A stretch of DNA of 42,170 nucleotides from a virus. A program made the translations under genes and the position numbers. The stretch covers positions 1 to 42,170 of IMG/VR virus record IMGVR_UViG_3300044568_002526, one strand, 5' to 3'. The notes under the pieces were generated by a model. It was not told the DNA's origin. It saw only the letters and a list, made by a program, of their open reading frames with translations, and made no database searches. Shown here in pieces: positions 27,711 to 36,238 of the stretch. The stretch's first letter is position 1, and each line of letters opens with the position of its first letter.

Positions 27711-29114
27711 ATGAAGCAATGGTTACCAAAAGAACAGCGTAAGAAAATTATGCTAATGTCTGATGACATCCGAGTTCATTCGGGCATTGGAGTTATGTCT
27801 AGAGAAATCGTAGAACAAACTGCTGGTGTTTTTAATTGGATTCAAGTGGGTGCCGCAGTGAATCACCCAGAAGCAGGAAAGCAAATTGATATTAGCGCCG
27901 AGGTAGCAAATGTTACAGGTGTTGCTGATGCATCTGTCCGTATCTATCCACAAAATGGGTATGGCACTAGTATGGTGGTTCGGCAGTTATTGGAAACTGA
28001 AAAGCCCGACGCTATTCTACACTTCACAGACCCTCGGTACTGGGTGTGGCTCTATCAAATTGAACATGAAATTCGTCAGAAGATTCCTATGTTGTTCTAT
28101 ACCATCTGGGATGATTTGCCGTACCCAAAATATAATAAGAACTTTTATAAGTCTGATGACGGATTATTTTGCATTAGTAAGCAAACCTATAACATTGTCA
28201 AGCAAGTATTGGGTGAGGATGCTAAGGATAAGGTTATTACCTATCTTCCACATGGCATTGATCATGTGAAGAAGTTCTACCCGATTGCCGAAGATAATGT
28301 AGAAGGACAGACATTGATGAATAATGTCAAGGAAGGTATTTTAAATAATCAAGAAGTAGATTTCGTGGTATTTTATAATGCACGCAATCTCCGTCGCAAG
28401 ATGACTTCAGATGTATTACTTGCCTACGACCATTTCTTATCGCAACTTCCAAAAGAAAAAGCAGACCGTTGCCGCATCGTCATGCATACCGCACCAGTAG
28501 ACGAGAATGGAACAGATCTTCCCGTTGTTATTCGTGATGTCGTGCCGAATGTGAAAGCAGTCTTTAGTAATCAGCAAGTTGATGCAAGTGTGCTGAATGC
28601 TTTATACAATGTTGCTGATGTTACGATTAATCTCGCAAGTAACGAAGGATTTGGGTTAGGTACGTGTGAAAGCATGTTGGCAGGAACGCCGATCATTGTC
28701 AACGTCACGGGTGGACTACAAGATCAATGTGGATTCAAGAATGATGCCGGTGAATATCTTGACGCAGAAAAAGATTTCACGTTTGAATGGGGCAGCAATC
28801 ACGATGGTCGTTTCCGCAATCACGGTGAATGGGCATTCCCATGTTATCCAACGTCAAGAGCATTGCAGGGGTCACCACAAACTCCGTACATCTTCGATGA
28901 TCGGTGTGATTGGAAAGATGCCGGCAATCATATACTTGAACTCTACAACATGACACGTGAAGAACGGAAACGCCGTGGTTTGTCCGGCCGTGAGTTTGCA
29001 ATGGGGCCAGGCATGATGACAGCAGAAAAGATGGGTGAACTATTTATAGAACATATTAATACAGCGTTGGAGAATTGGACTTCACGGGAACGTTATACTT
29101 TAGTGAAGGCGTAA
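27711..29114 (+). CDS. GT-B glycosyltransferase, GT4-like
   Basis: A 467-residue retaining-type glycosyltransferase. HSGIGVMSREIVEQTAG fits the N-terminal acceptor Rossmann domain. VVFYNARNLRRKM starts the donor domain. NEGFGLGTCESMLAGTPIIV carries the E-x7-E motif that binds the nucleotide sugar. The start follows GAGG. It opens the glycan island and is followed 1 nt later by GDP-mannose 4,6-dehydratase. Donor and acceptor are not deducible. Related phage proteins could act on host surface glycan, virion protein or DNA. Confidence 0.85.
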   Translation: MKQWLPKEQRKKIMLMSDDIRVHSGIGVMSREIVEQTAGVFNWIQVGAAVNHPEAGKQIDISAEVANVTGVADASVRIYPQNGYGTSMVVRQLLETEKPDAILHFTDPRYWVWLYQIEHEIRQKIPMLFYTIWDDLPYPKYNKNFYKSDDGLFCISKQTYNIVKQVLGEDAKDKVITYLPHGIDHVKKFYPIAEDNVEGQTLMNNVKEGILNNQEVDFVVFYNARNLRRKMTSDVLLAYDHFLSQLPKEKADRCRIVMHTAPVDENGTDLPVVIRDVVPNVKAVFSNQQVDASVLNALYNVADVTINLASNEGFGLGTCESMLAGTPIIVNVTGGLQDQCGFKNDAGEYLDAEKDFTFEWGSNHDGRFRNHGEWAFPCYPTSRALQGSPQTPYIFDDRCDWKDAGNHILELYNMTREERKRRGLSGREFAMGPGMMTAEKMGELFIEHINTALENWTSRERYTLVKA

Positions 29115-29115
29115 T

Positions 29116-30090
29116 ATGAAACGCGCATTAGTAACTGGAATAAATGGTCAAGATGGCTCGTACATGGCTGAATTTCTTCTTGATAAAGGATATAAAGTAT
29201 ATGGGATGGAACGTAGAGTCTCTGTAAAAAATAGAGAGAATACCAATCATCTAGAATTACATCCAAACTTTCAATTCATTATCGGAGACTTATCGGATCA
29301 AAATTCACTACTACGGTGCATAAAAACGTCAAACCCCGAAGAAATATATAATTTTGCAGCACAATCTTTTGTGGCAGAAAGTTGGAATACGCCAGAACAA
29401 ACTAGTGATATTACCGCTCTCGGCGTGTTACGAATGTTAGAAGCTATTCGTGAGTATGGTAAACCTATTAAATTCTACCAAGCATCATCCAGTGAAATGT
29501 TTGGTAGAATGGTAGAAAATCCTTCTAGAGAAACTACGCCATTTTATCCACGTTCGCCATATGGAGTTTCTAAGCTATATGGCCATTGGATTACAAAAAA
29601 CTATCGTGAAAGTTATAATATGTTTAATGTGTCTGGGTTGTTGTTCAATCATGAAAGTGAACGCCGTGGGTTGGAATTTGTTACTCGTAAGATTACACAC
29701 GGTGTTGCCCGAATACATCTTGGATTGGATACCCATATAGAACTGGGTAATTTGGATGCGGGTAGAGATTGGGGATATGCACCAGACTACGTAGAAGCAG
29801 CGTGGATGATGTTACAGCAAGAAACACCAGATGACTTTGTGATTGCTACGGGCGAAGTTAGAACCATCAGAGAATTTTTAGATGCGGCGTTCAGTAACGT
29901 GGGAATTAATACTTGGGATTCGTATGTTAAAATAAATCCAAGATACATTCGTCCCGCCGAAGTTGAAGTATTGTGTGGAGATGCAAGTAAAGCCAAAAAT
30001 GTACTTGGATGGAAACCAAAAACTCCGTTTGATGTGTGGGTAAAGAAAATGATTAATCATGATATTAAAAAATTAGAGGTTACATTATGA
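29116..30090 (+). CDS. gmd: GDP-mannose 4,6-dehydratase
   Basis: An extended SDR enzyme making GDP-4-keto-6-deoxy-D-mannose, precursor of fucose, rhamnose, perosamine and colitose. The 324 residues show the NAD(P) motif ALVTGINGQDGSYMAEFLL, IIGDLSD, NFAAQSFV, the catalytic SSSEMFG with Ser and Glu, and YGVSK with the Tyr/Lys pair. FNHESERRG and NLDAGRDWGYAPDYVEAAW are strongly Gmd-specific. It is coupled to the glycosyltransferases on both sides (1-nt gap upstream, 4-nt overlap downstream). The product could feed the dehydrase at 32181, whose usual donor nucleotide is CDP in RfbH but GDP in ColD. Confidence 0.93.
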   Translation: MKRALVTGINGQDGSYMAEFLLDKGYKVYGMERRVSVKNRENTNHLELHPNFQFIIGDLSDQNSLLRCIKTSNPEEIYNFAAQSFVAESWNTPEQTSDITALGVLRMLEAIREYGKPIKFYQASSSEMFGRMVENPSRETTPFYPRSPYGVSKLYGHWITKNYRESYNMFNVSGLLFNHESERRGLEFVTRKITHGVARIHLGLDTHIELGNLDAGRDWGYAPDYVEAAWMMLQQETPDDFVIATGEVRTIREFLDAAFSNVGINTWDSYVKINPRYIRPAEVEVLCGDASKAKNVLGWKPKTPFDVWVKKMINHDIKKLEVTL

Positions 30091-31412
30091 GTATAGAACA
30101 AAAACCGCTGTGTGTAGTAAGAGCGCCCTGTGCGACTCGTAGCGGATACGGCGATATGAGCCGTGATATTATTCGTCACCTTATTGAATACGATAAGTTT
30201 GATGTGAAAGTTCATAGCGTGAATTGGGGTGATACACCCATGAATGCCTTGGATGAAAATGATCCAAAGGATAAAATAATTCTAGATAGAATTATTCGTG
30301 AGAATATCAATAAGCAACCTGACTTGTTTGTTTCTATTACCGTTCCAAACGAATTTGAACCGATTGGAAAGTATAACATTGGTATTACTGCGGGTATTGA
30401 AACGACGGCGGTATCATCGCAGTGGATTGAAGGATGCAATCGTATGAATGCAATCTTTACAATCTCCGAACATTCCAAGAATGTATTCATGAATAGTAAA
30501 TATGGATACAAAACTCCACAGAATACGCAAGGAACTCTGGAACTATCAAAACCCATTGAAGTCTTACACAATTGCATTGACACGAATATCTTTGGGAAGA
30601 AAGCACCGATGGACGCAGGATTTACGAAAATGCTGAATAGTATCCCAGAGTCATTCTGTTTTGCATTCGTTGGGCATTGGTTACGTGGGGAATACAGCGA
30701 AGATAGAAAGAATGTGGCAGTATTAATTAAACTGTTCTTGGAAACATTCAAGCAAATTACAGACAAGCCACTGCCCGCACTTATTCTTAAAACAAGCAGC
30801 GCAGGATTTTCTATTTTAGATCGTGAAGAAATTCTCACCAAGATTCAACAGTTAAAGGATTCTGTTACTTTGACAGGAACACAGAAACTTCCAAATATAT
30901 ACTTGTTACACGGTGAATTGACTGAGAAGGAAATGAATACGTTGTATAACCATAACAAGGTTAAGGCACATGTGAGTTTCACAAAGGGTGAAGGATTTGG
31001 TCGTCCACTCTTGGAAGCAAGTGTGAGTGGTAAACCAGTTATTGCAAGTGGTTGGAGCGGTCATATGGACTTCTTACGAGTAGATGAGGCGGTGTTAGTG
31101 GGCGGTGAACTCACGAATGTGCATCCGAGTTCTGTGTGGGAGAATGTTATTATAGCAGAATCGCAGTGGTTCACCGCAGATCCGCAGCAATGTGTAAATG
31201 CTATGGCGGCGGTATTCATGGATTACACCACGTTTAAGAATAAAGCATATAACACCGCTGACCGTAATCGCAAGCAATTTTCGTATGAAAGTATTCAAAA
31301 GAAAACGTGGGAATTATTGGACAAGTATGTTCCCGAGTTTCCAACGCAGCGTACATTGGTATTACCTAAATTAAATAAGATTGACCTTCCTAAACTCAAC
31401 AAGGTTGAATAA
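30087..31412 (+). CDS. GT-B glycosyltransferase, GT4-like
   Basis: A 441-residue enzyme. APCATRSGYGDMSRDIIRHL is the glycine-rich N-terminal loop, FAFVGHWLRGEYSEDRKNV begins the donor domain, and TKGEGFGRPLLEASVSGKPV is the E-x7-E donor site. It shares the layout of the gene at 27711 but is clearly divergent in sequence. The C-terminal tail repeats LPKLNKID / LPKLNKVE. Start ATGA-coupled to gmd. Confidence 0.85.
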   Translation: MSIEQKPLCVVRAPCATRSGYGDMSRDIIRHLIEYDKFDVKVHSVNWGDTPMNALDENDPKDKIILDRIIRENINKQPDLFVSITVPNEFEPIGKYNIGITAGIETTAVSSQWIEGCNRMNAIFTISEHSKNVFMNSKYGYKTPQNTQGTLELSKPIEVLHNCIDTNIFGKKAPMDAGFTKMLNSIPESFCFAFVGHWLRGEYSEDRKNVAVLIKLFLETFKQITDKPLPALILKTSSAGFSILDREEILTKIQQLKDSVTLTGTQKLPNIYLLHGELTEKEMNTLYNHNKVKAHVSFTKGEGFGRPLLEASVSGKPVIASGWSGHMDFLRVDEAVLVGGELTNVHPSSVWENVIIAESQWFTADPQQCVNAMAAVFMDYTTFKNKAYNTADRNRKQFSYESIQKKTWELLDKYVPEFPTQRTLVLPKLNKIDLPKLNKVE

Positions 31413-31813
31413 TGGCATTACGGAGCGAACGAAAGTTTATATCAAAAGGTAATATACAATCCGGTATGCTTGTAGAATTTTCATATAAAAAAATTAAAGA
31501 TGGGAACACTGGAAAGTATATGGTATTGGTGATTGATCCTAATAAAAAGAATGAATCAACAACCAAAGATCAATTGCATGGATTGCTGGTGGATGATTTG
31601 TCGGACATGGATCTTGTTAGGATATCAACGGAATTTGGGCAAACATTTAATTATAACGCAGATGATAGGTCGAACCCAATAACAAATTTACAATCCGGTG
31701 AGGCTTACTCTCGATATACCGCATCAACTATGAAAAATGATCGTCGATATAGAACCTTCGTAGTAGATAATATTTCTAGTTTACAACAGATTTTAATCGG
31801 AGAACTTGAATGA
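31412..31813 (+). CDS. Hypothetical protein (133 aa), small beta-barrel-like
   Basis: A basic start (MALRSERKFISKGNIQSGML) and strand-rich core (GMLVEFSYKK, GKYMVLVIDP, HGLLVDDLSDMDL), suggesting an SH3-like or KOW-like barrel. The C-terminal helix is SSLQQILIGEL. I do not recognise a named family. It overlaps both neighbours and so sits in the same transcript, yet nothing in it points to glycan work. Confidence 0.6.
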   Translation: MALRSERKFISKGNIQSGMLVEFSYKKIKDGNTGKYMVLVIDPNKKNESTTKDQLHGLLVDDLSDMDLVRISTEFGQTFNYNADDRSNPITNLQSGEAYSRYTASTMKNDRRYRTFVVDNISSLQQILIGELE

Positions 31814-32100
31814 CCGATCCATTTGGAGTGTGTTTAGAACCAGAGTGTCATGATGAACCAAAGTTGCCATCCATTGGTGATATGGCAAAAGGATTCGTTG
31901 CAAGTGCAAAAGATGTTATCTCTGGAGCTGTTGCGGGAGAGGGTCTAATTGCATCTGACGAAGTTTACAATCACCGCATGAGTATCTGCGGTGGTTGTGA
32001 GTTCTTCATCCAAGATACGAAACGGTGTAATAAGTGTGGATGTTTCATGGAAACAAAGAATAAATTTATAAACGTAAAGTGTCCGGTAAATAAGTGGTGA
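31810..32100 (+). CDS. Zinc-binding protein (96 aa), CGCFMETK type
   Basis: The C-terminal half carries CGGCEFF, CNKCGCFMETK and KCPVNKW, a cysteine pattern I recognise from small phage and bacterial proteins with CxxC...CxxCGC.M..K...CP...W; zinc binding is expected. The N-terminal half has ECHDEP and a helical, Ala/Gly-rich stretch. ATGA overlap with the previous gene. Function unknown. The next 80 nt contain P7. Confidence 0.7.
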   Translation: MTDPFGVCLEPECHDEPKLPSIGDMAKGFVASAKDVISGAVAGEGLIASDEVYNHRMSICGGCEFFIQDTKRCNKCGCFMETKNKFINVKCPVNKW

Positions 32101-32109
32101 ATGCGTCTA

Positions 32110-32138
32110 TTGACAAATGCACCCGAAGGTAGTATATT
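32110..32138 (+). promoter_or_regulatory. Promoter P7 (TTGACA-17-TATATT)
   Basis: The -35 is TTGACA (32110-32115) and the -10 is TATATT (32133-32138), with a 17-bp spacer; ACAGAA follows as after P6. It is the only member inside the glycan island and would transcribe from 32181 to at least the right edge, since I see no other promoter there. Confidence 0.85.
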
Positions 32139-32180
32139 ACAGAATGGATTAATCTACACAACTTATAATAAAGGTTTATT

Positions 32181-33500
32181 ATGGAAGAAATTTTGAAGTT
32201 AGTAGAAGAATATATAAAGAATAAAGATTCTAAAAAGAAATGGGTTGCCGGCGAAGATTGGGTGCAATACGCCGGCCCATACTTTACTCACGACGAATAC
32301 GTTAATGCCATACGAAGTTTGTTGAGTGGGTGGTTGGTACTTGGAGCAGATGCCACAAAGTTTGAACGTAAGTTCCCAGCATTACTGGGTAAGAAACTTG
32401 GGCTATTTGTTAATAGTGGTTCTTCTGCTAACTTATTGATGTTGAAGGCATTGACTTCTATGAGAGGCCGAAACTTCCCAAAGGGTAGTAAAGTCATTAC
32501 TCCGATTGCCGGCTTTCCAACAACCATCAATCCAATCTTTCAAAGTGGATTTGAACCAGTATTTGTGGATATTGAGTTGGATACATTGAATCTTAACTTA
32601 GATGAAGTGGAAAAGGCATGTCAAGAACATCCAGATGCAAAGATTATTACCTTTGCTCACGTTCTCGGTAATCCCCCGAACATGGATAAGTTAATGGAAA
32701 TTGTCAAGAAATATGACCTTATTCTATTAGAAGATTGTTGCGATGGATTGGGAAGCACGTATGACGGAAAGAAGCTCGGGTCGTTTGGTGAGATGGCCAG
32801 TTGCTCGTTCTATCCTGCGCATCATATCACCACGGGCGAGGGTGGATTCGTTGCGATGAATGACCCCGAAACAGAGAAGATTGTTCGATCATTTAGAGAA
32901 TGGGGTCGCGGCTGTTACTGTATAGGCAAGCAGAATCTACTGGCAAATGGTTCGTGTGAATGCCGATTTAGCAGTTGGCTTCCAGCACTCCCAGATTATT
33001 TGTTTGACCACAAATATGTGTATGAAGAGATTGGATACAATCTAAAACCTATTGAACTTCAGGCGGCAATTGGATTGGCACAGATTGATAAGTTGGAAGA
33101 GATTGGAAAGAAACGCCGTGAGAATTATGCTCACTTATATAAGATATTTTCCAAATACGATCAATTTTTCCACTTACATAAAGCACAACCCAAATCAGAT
33201 CCAGATTGGTTTGCGTTTCCAGTTACATTAAAGAACACCGCTGATTTCAAACGGTCGGATCTTTGTACGTTTTTTGAACGACACATGATTCAAACGCGCC
33301 CATATTTTGCCGGTAATATTATGTTACAACCAGCATATGCGGGAATGTACGATGCCGAAGAAGTAATACAAAAGTTTCCAGTGGCGAGAAAGGTTACAAC
33401 CGACACATTCTTTCTGGGGACTAGTCCGGTTATCGACCACGAAAAGATAGAGTATATTGGAAAAATATTACATAAATTTATTTCAGGAATTTGTATATGA
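32181..33500 (+). CDS. rfbH: RfbH/E1-type 4-keto-6-deoxyhexose 3-dehydrase (PMP, 2Fe-2S)
   Basis: A DegT/DnrJ-fold enzyme of 439 residues removing the C3 hydroxyl of an NDP-4-keto-6-deoxyhexose. The usual PLP lysine is replaced by His in SFYPAHHITTGEGG (His214-His215). This is the hallmark of E1/RfbH and ColD dehydrases and excludes a normal aminotransferase. REWGRGCYC and the following SCECRF give the cysteine cluster for the 2Fe-2S centre, favouring RfbH over ColD, which lacks it. VNSGSSANLLML and LEDCCDGLGSTYDGKKLGSF bind the cofactor. The reductase partner (RfbI/AscD type) is not seen in the window. First gene after P7. Confidence 0.88.
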   Translation: MEEILKLVEEYIKNKDSKKKWVAGEDWVQYAGPYFTHDEYVNAIRSLLSGWLVLGADATKFERKFPALLGKKLGLFVNSGSSANLLMLKALTSMRGRNFPKGSKVITPIAGFPTTINPIFQSGFEPVFVDIELDTLNLNLDEVEKACQEHPDAKIITFAHVLGNPPNMDKLMEIVKKYDLILLEDCCDGLGSTYDGKKLGSFGEMASCSFYPAHHITTGEGGFVAMNDPETEKIVRSFREWGRGCYCIGKQNLLANGSCECRFSSWLPALPDYLFDHKYVYEEIGYNLKPIELQAAIGLAQIDKLEEIGKKRRENYAHLYKIFSKYDQFFHLHKAQPKSDPDWFAFPVTLKNTADFKRSDLCTFFERHMIQTRPYFAGNIMLQPAYAGMYDAEEVIQKFPVARKVTTDTFFLGTSPVIDHEKIEYIGKILHKFISGICI

Positions 33501-34717
33501 TAGTTACACGCATGGGACCGCACTATGTCTCGGATTTTATTAAGTCAGATGATGATTATGTAAATAGAACTAAGTGGTCATTGGACTTGGAACTTGATGA
33601 AACTATCGGGGCCGCCCGATTAACAGAAGTTCCTCCCTCTAATACAATGTGGGGAAAGTATTGGTATCGGTCTGGTATTAATAGTACGATGACCAAAGAA
33701 CTTGGTAATATTGTACAAGAAATAGTATCTCGCGTCCGCCTACAAGATAATGATATTTGGTTAGACATTGCTTGTAATGATGGTACGCTACTACGTCAGA
33801 TTCCTTCCAATCTTATAAAATTAGGAATAGATCCCGCAGAAGATTCTTTTCATGTAGAAGCATCCAAGCATGGCACAGTTATCCAAGATTATTTTAGTTA
33901 TGATGCATACAAGCGTACTGGATATGGTGATAGAAAAGCAAAGGTAATTACAACTATAGCGATGTTTTATGATTTGATGAACCCACACCCATTTATCGAA
34001 GATATAAAGTCTGTGTTGGATGATGATGGCATTTGGATACTACAAATGTCGTATACACCACTGATGCTTGAACAGTTGGCATTTGATAATATCTGCCACG
34101 AACATGCTTATTATTATTCATTATCGTCAATTATGTCATTATTTGCCGAACATGATTTAAAAGTGGTAGATTGTGATTTGAATGATGTAAACGGTGGAAG
34201 TTTTCGGGTATATGTACAGAAGACTGTGGCCAATGCCAATTCGTTTGGAACGGTACCATTGCGTGATGTATGTAAATTCAGAACAAATTGTATTTTACAG
34301 TATGAACGCGAACATTTTAATTTAAATGATATTTCGGTGTGGAATAAGTTTCAACAGAATATTGAAGAATTGAAAGAACAAACGGTATCCTTTATTAAAG
34401 CTGAAAAGGCAAAAGGAAAGATTATCTGTGGGTATGGTGCTTCAACAAAAGGAAATACATTATTACAGTGGTTTGGATTGGATCATACACTAATTGATGC
34501 CATCGCAGAACGTTCTCCGTATAAGTTTGGGTTGAAAACCGTGGGAACCAATATTCCCATTCTTTCTGAAGAAGAGGTGCGAAATATGAAGCCCGATTAT
34601 ATGTTGGTACTTCCTTGGCACTTCATATCAGAATTTGTTAAGCGGGAATCTGAGTTTTTACGCAATGGGGGAAAGTTTATAGTTCCGTGTCCTCGGTTTG
34701 AAATAATCTCGTTATAA
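33497..34717 (+). CDS. Sugar C-methyltransferase (TylC3/EvaC-like)
   Basis: An AdoMet enzyme of 406 residues resembling NDP-hexose 3-C-methyltransferases. WLDIACNDGTLLRQIPSNLI is motif I. Conserved later features are ICHEHAYYYSLSSI (the EH(x)YY region), NGGSFRVYV, and a C-terminal second Rossmann domain with IICGYGASTKGNTLLQWFGL. Family members usually have an N-terminal zinc domain with CxxC; here there are no such cysteines and only a short N-terminus, so that domain is lost or remodelled. ATG 33497 overlaps the dehydrase stop (ATGA), with AGGA upstream. Together with the dehydrase it predicts a branched deoxysugar. Confidence 0.83.
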   Translation: MIVTRMGPHYVSDFIKSDDDYVNRTKWSLDLELDETIGAARLTEVPPSNTMWGKYWYRSGINSTMTKELGNIVQEIVSRVRLQDNDIWLDIACNDGTLLRQIPSNLIKLGIDPAEDSFHVEASKHGTVIQDYFSYDAYKRTGYGDRKAKVITTIAMFYDLMNPHPFIEDIKSVLDDDGIWILQMSYTPLMLEQLAFDNICHEHAYYYSLSSIMSLFAEHDLKVVDCDLNDVNGGSFRVYVQKTVANANSFGTVPLRDVCKFRTNCILQYEREHFNLNDISVWNKFQQNIEELKEQTVSFIKAEKAKGKIICGYGASTKGNTLLQWFGLDHTLIDAIAERSPYKFGLKTVGTNIPILSEEEVRNMKPDYMLVLPWHFISEFVKRESEFLRNGGKFIVPCPRFEIISL

Positions 34718-34729
34718 AGGAAATAATAT

Positions 34730-34981
34730 ATGGAAACCATAGGAAATCTTATAGATAAATTAACGATAGCAAATATCAGAATATGGATGGCGGAAGATAT
34801 CAAACGTGATAAAAATACTACAGATAAACAAATTGCAGATGCTACCAGAGTAACTAATGTTGTAAATAGTCTAAGAACCGATCTTATTCAAGAAATTGAC
34901 GAGAAGTTAAACGAAATGGTGAGCACTGGAAAATTACAGAAGTTATATAAACAAGGTTCAACGAAGATGTATGGCAAATAA
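34730..34981 (+). CDS. Small helical protein (83 aa), DUF4254-like
   Basis: METIGNLIDKLTIANIRIWM followed by AEDIKRD, and NSLRTDLIQEIDEKLNEMVS, resembles short helical proteins found in O-antigen and capsule clusters (DUF4254-like). The C-terminus is KLYKQGSTKMYGK. It is placed between a sugar-modifying enzyme and a glycosyltransferase, consistent with that. AAGGA precedes the ATG. Mechanism unknown. Confidence 0.5.
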   Translation: METIGNLIDKLTIANIRIWMAEDIKRDKNTTDKQIADATRVTNVVNSLRTDLIQEIDEKLNEMVSTGKLQKLYKQGSTKMYGK

Positions 34982-35780
34982 TTTTTTGATGGGTGGAAAG
35001 CTTGGTGATTTTTTACATGCAATGTATGCAGTAAAACAATTATCTGAGGTGCGTGCTGAGCCAGCAAACGTGTATATGTACGATATTGGATGGGAGTATG
35101 GAATACAAAATACTCACGCCGAACTACAACCGATACTAGAACAACAATCGTATATTAATTCTTTGGCCATACTACGCAATTATGAATTAGATCCTATTCA
35201 AACTCCCTCTCAGAGTACTCCTATACGTGTGTATGATATAGAATTATGTATGAATGGTTTTATAGATTTGGGTGGGTATATTCGATCACCGTTTCTGTAT
35301 AAAAACTGTTGGTCGGAAATTTATAGTAAAACATTTAAGTTTGAAATATCTAAGGATGCGGCGTGGATATCGTATCCACATATAGATGAGAACTTACAGG
35401 GGAAAGTATTGATACATCGTAGATATAATCCAATCCGATTAAATAAATCGTTCCCATATGCGGAACTTATAGAAAAATATAAGGATAACATCGTATTTAT
35501 TGGTTCTTCGGATCAAGATTATTTTAACTTCCCATATAAAAATGATGTAGAATTTTATAAAATCAGCACGTTACATCAATGGTTTTCGGCAATTAATACA
35601 TGTGAAATGATTGTGTCCAATCTAACCGCCGCATCTGTTATCGCACACAGTATGGATAAAAAAAGAATAATAGAACTGCCAACCACGCCCGATGCTACTC
35701 ACTGCATGGGTGAGGAGGCGTACTCCAAAAATATACAGTGGTACTTAAATAAAGAACTCAATACGGTTTTAGATATATGA
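34971..35780 (+). CDS. GT-B-like glycosyltransferase, GT9/heptosyltransferase-like
   Basis: The 269-residue protein starts NNFLMGGKLGDFLHAMYAVK, the phosphate-loop-like opening of GT9/ADP-heptose-type transferases. A second domain carries KVLIHRRYNPIRLN, IVFIGSSDQDYF and the SNLTAASVIAHSMDKKRIIE donor region. Heptosyltransferases are about 330-350 residues, so this is a short member. Overlaps the preceding gene by 11 nt. Acceptor and donor are unknown; the nearby activated-sugar cassette is a natural donor source. Confidence 0.65.
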   Translation: MANNFLMGGKLGDFLHAMYAVKQLSEVRAEPANVYMYDIGWEYGIQNTHAELQPILEQQSYINSLAILRNYELDPIQTPSQSTPIRVYDIELCMNGFIDLGGYIRSPFLYKNCWSEIYSKTFKFEISKDAAWISYPHIDENLQGKVLIHRRYNPIRLNKSFPYAELIEKYKDNIVFIGSSDQDYFNFPYKNDVEFYKISTLHQWFSAINTCEMIVSNLTAASVIAHSMDKKRIIELPTTPDATHCMGEEAYSKNIQWYLNKELNTVLDI

Positions 35781-36238
35781 GATTAATCGCACATAGAGGT
35801 AATATACGTGGTAAAATTCCGCATTTAGAAAATACAGAACCGTATATAATTGATGCCATTGCACAGGGATATCAAGTGGAAATTGATATGTGGTATGTAA
35901 ACCAAACTTTATACCTTGGCCACGACGATCCTTTATATAAAACATCGTTTGAGTTTTTACATGAACACTCGGCTGAGTTATTGATACATTGTAGAGATTT
36001 AAAAACGTTGGAATTCATGCACAACGATAAAAAATTAAGTAAATTTAATTATTTTTATCACATCACAGAGCCGGCAGTTATCTCTAGTCATGGGGATATT
36101 ATTATGCATTCTCATGCAAACCGTTGTATAGATAACAGTATATACATGTTACCAGAAATATTGGGAATAAAGAATAGATATTTAAAAAAATGTGCCGGTA
36201 TTTGTAGCGATGTAATTTTTAATTACGTTTTTTTATGA
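35777..36238 (+). CDS. GDPD-like phosphodiesterase, short
   Basis: LIAHRGNIRG (His-Arg pair), LENTEPYI, GYQVEIDMWYVN (Glu/Asp metal ligands) and LYLGHDDP (His) are the opening motifs of glycerophosphodiester phosphodiesterases. The barrel ends early: 153 residues against ~240 or more in full enzymes, and the second half after IIMHSHAN is unlike the family. It may be a minimal glycan-cluster variant acting on a phosphodiester-linked substituent, or degenerate. ATGA overlap upstream and a 4-nt overlap downstream. Confidence 0.7.
   Translation: MRLIAHRGNIRGKIPHLENTEPYIIDAIAQGYQVEIDMWYVNQTLYLGHDDPLYKTSFEFLHEHSAELLIHCRDLKTLEFMHNDKKLSKFNYFYHITEPAVISSHGDIIMHSHANRCIDNSIYMLPEILGIKNRYLKKCAGICSDVIFNYVFL

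Noticed and set aside
30212-30841. 209-codon minus-strand ORF
   Set aside because: It is fully antisense to a clear glycosyltransferase, has no family motif, and is a by-product of codon usage.
32181-33500. Sugar aminotransferase (DegT/ArnB)
   Set aside because: The PLP lysine is replaced by His in the YPAHHITTGEGG motif, so transamination through a lysine Schiff base is not possible.
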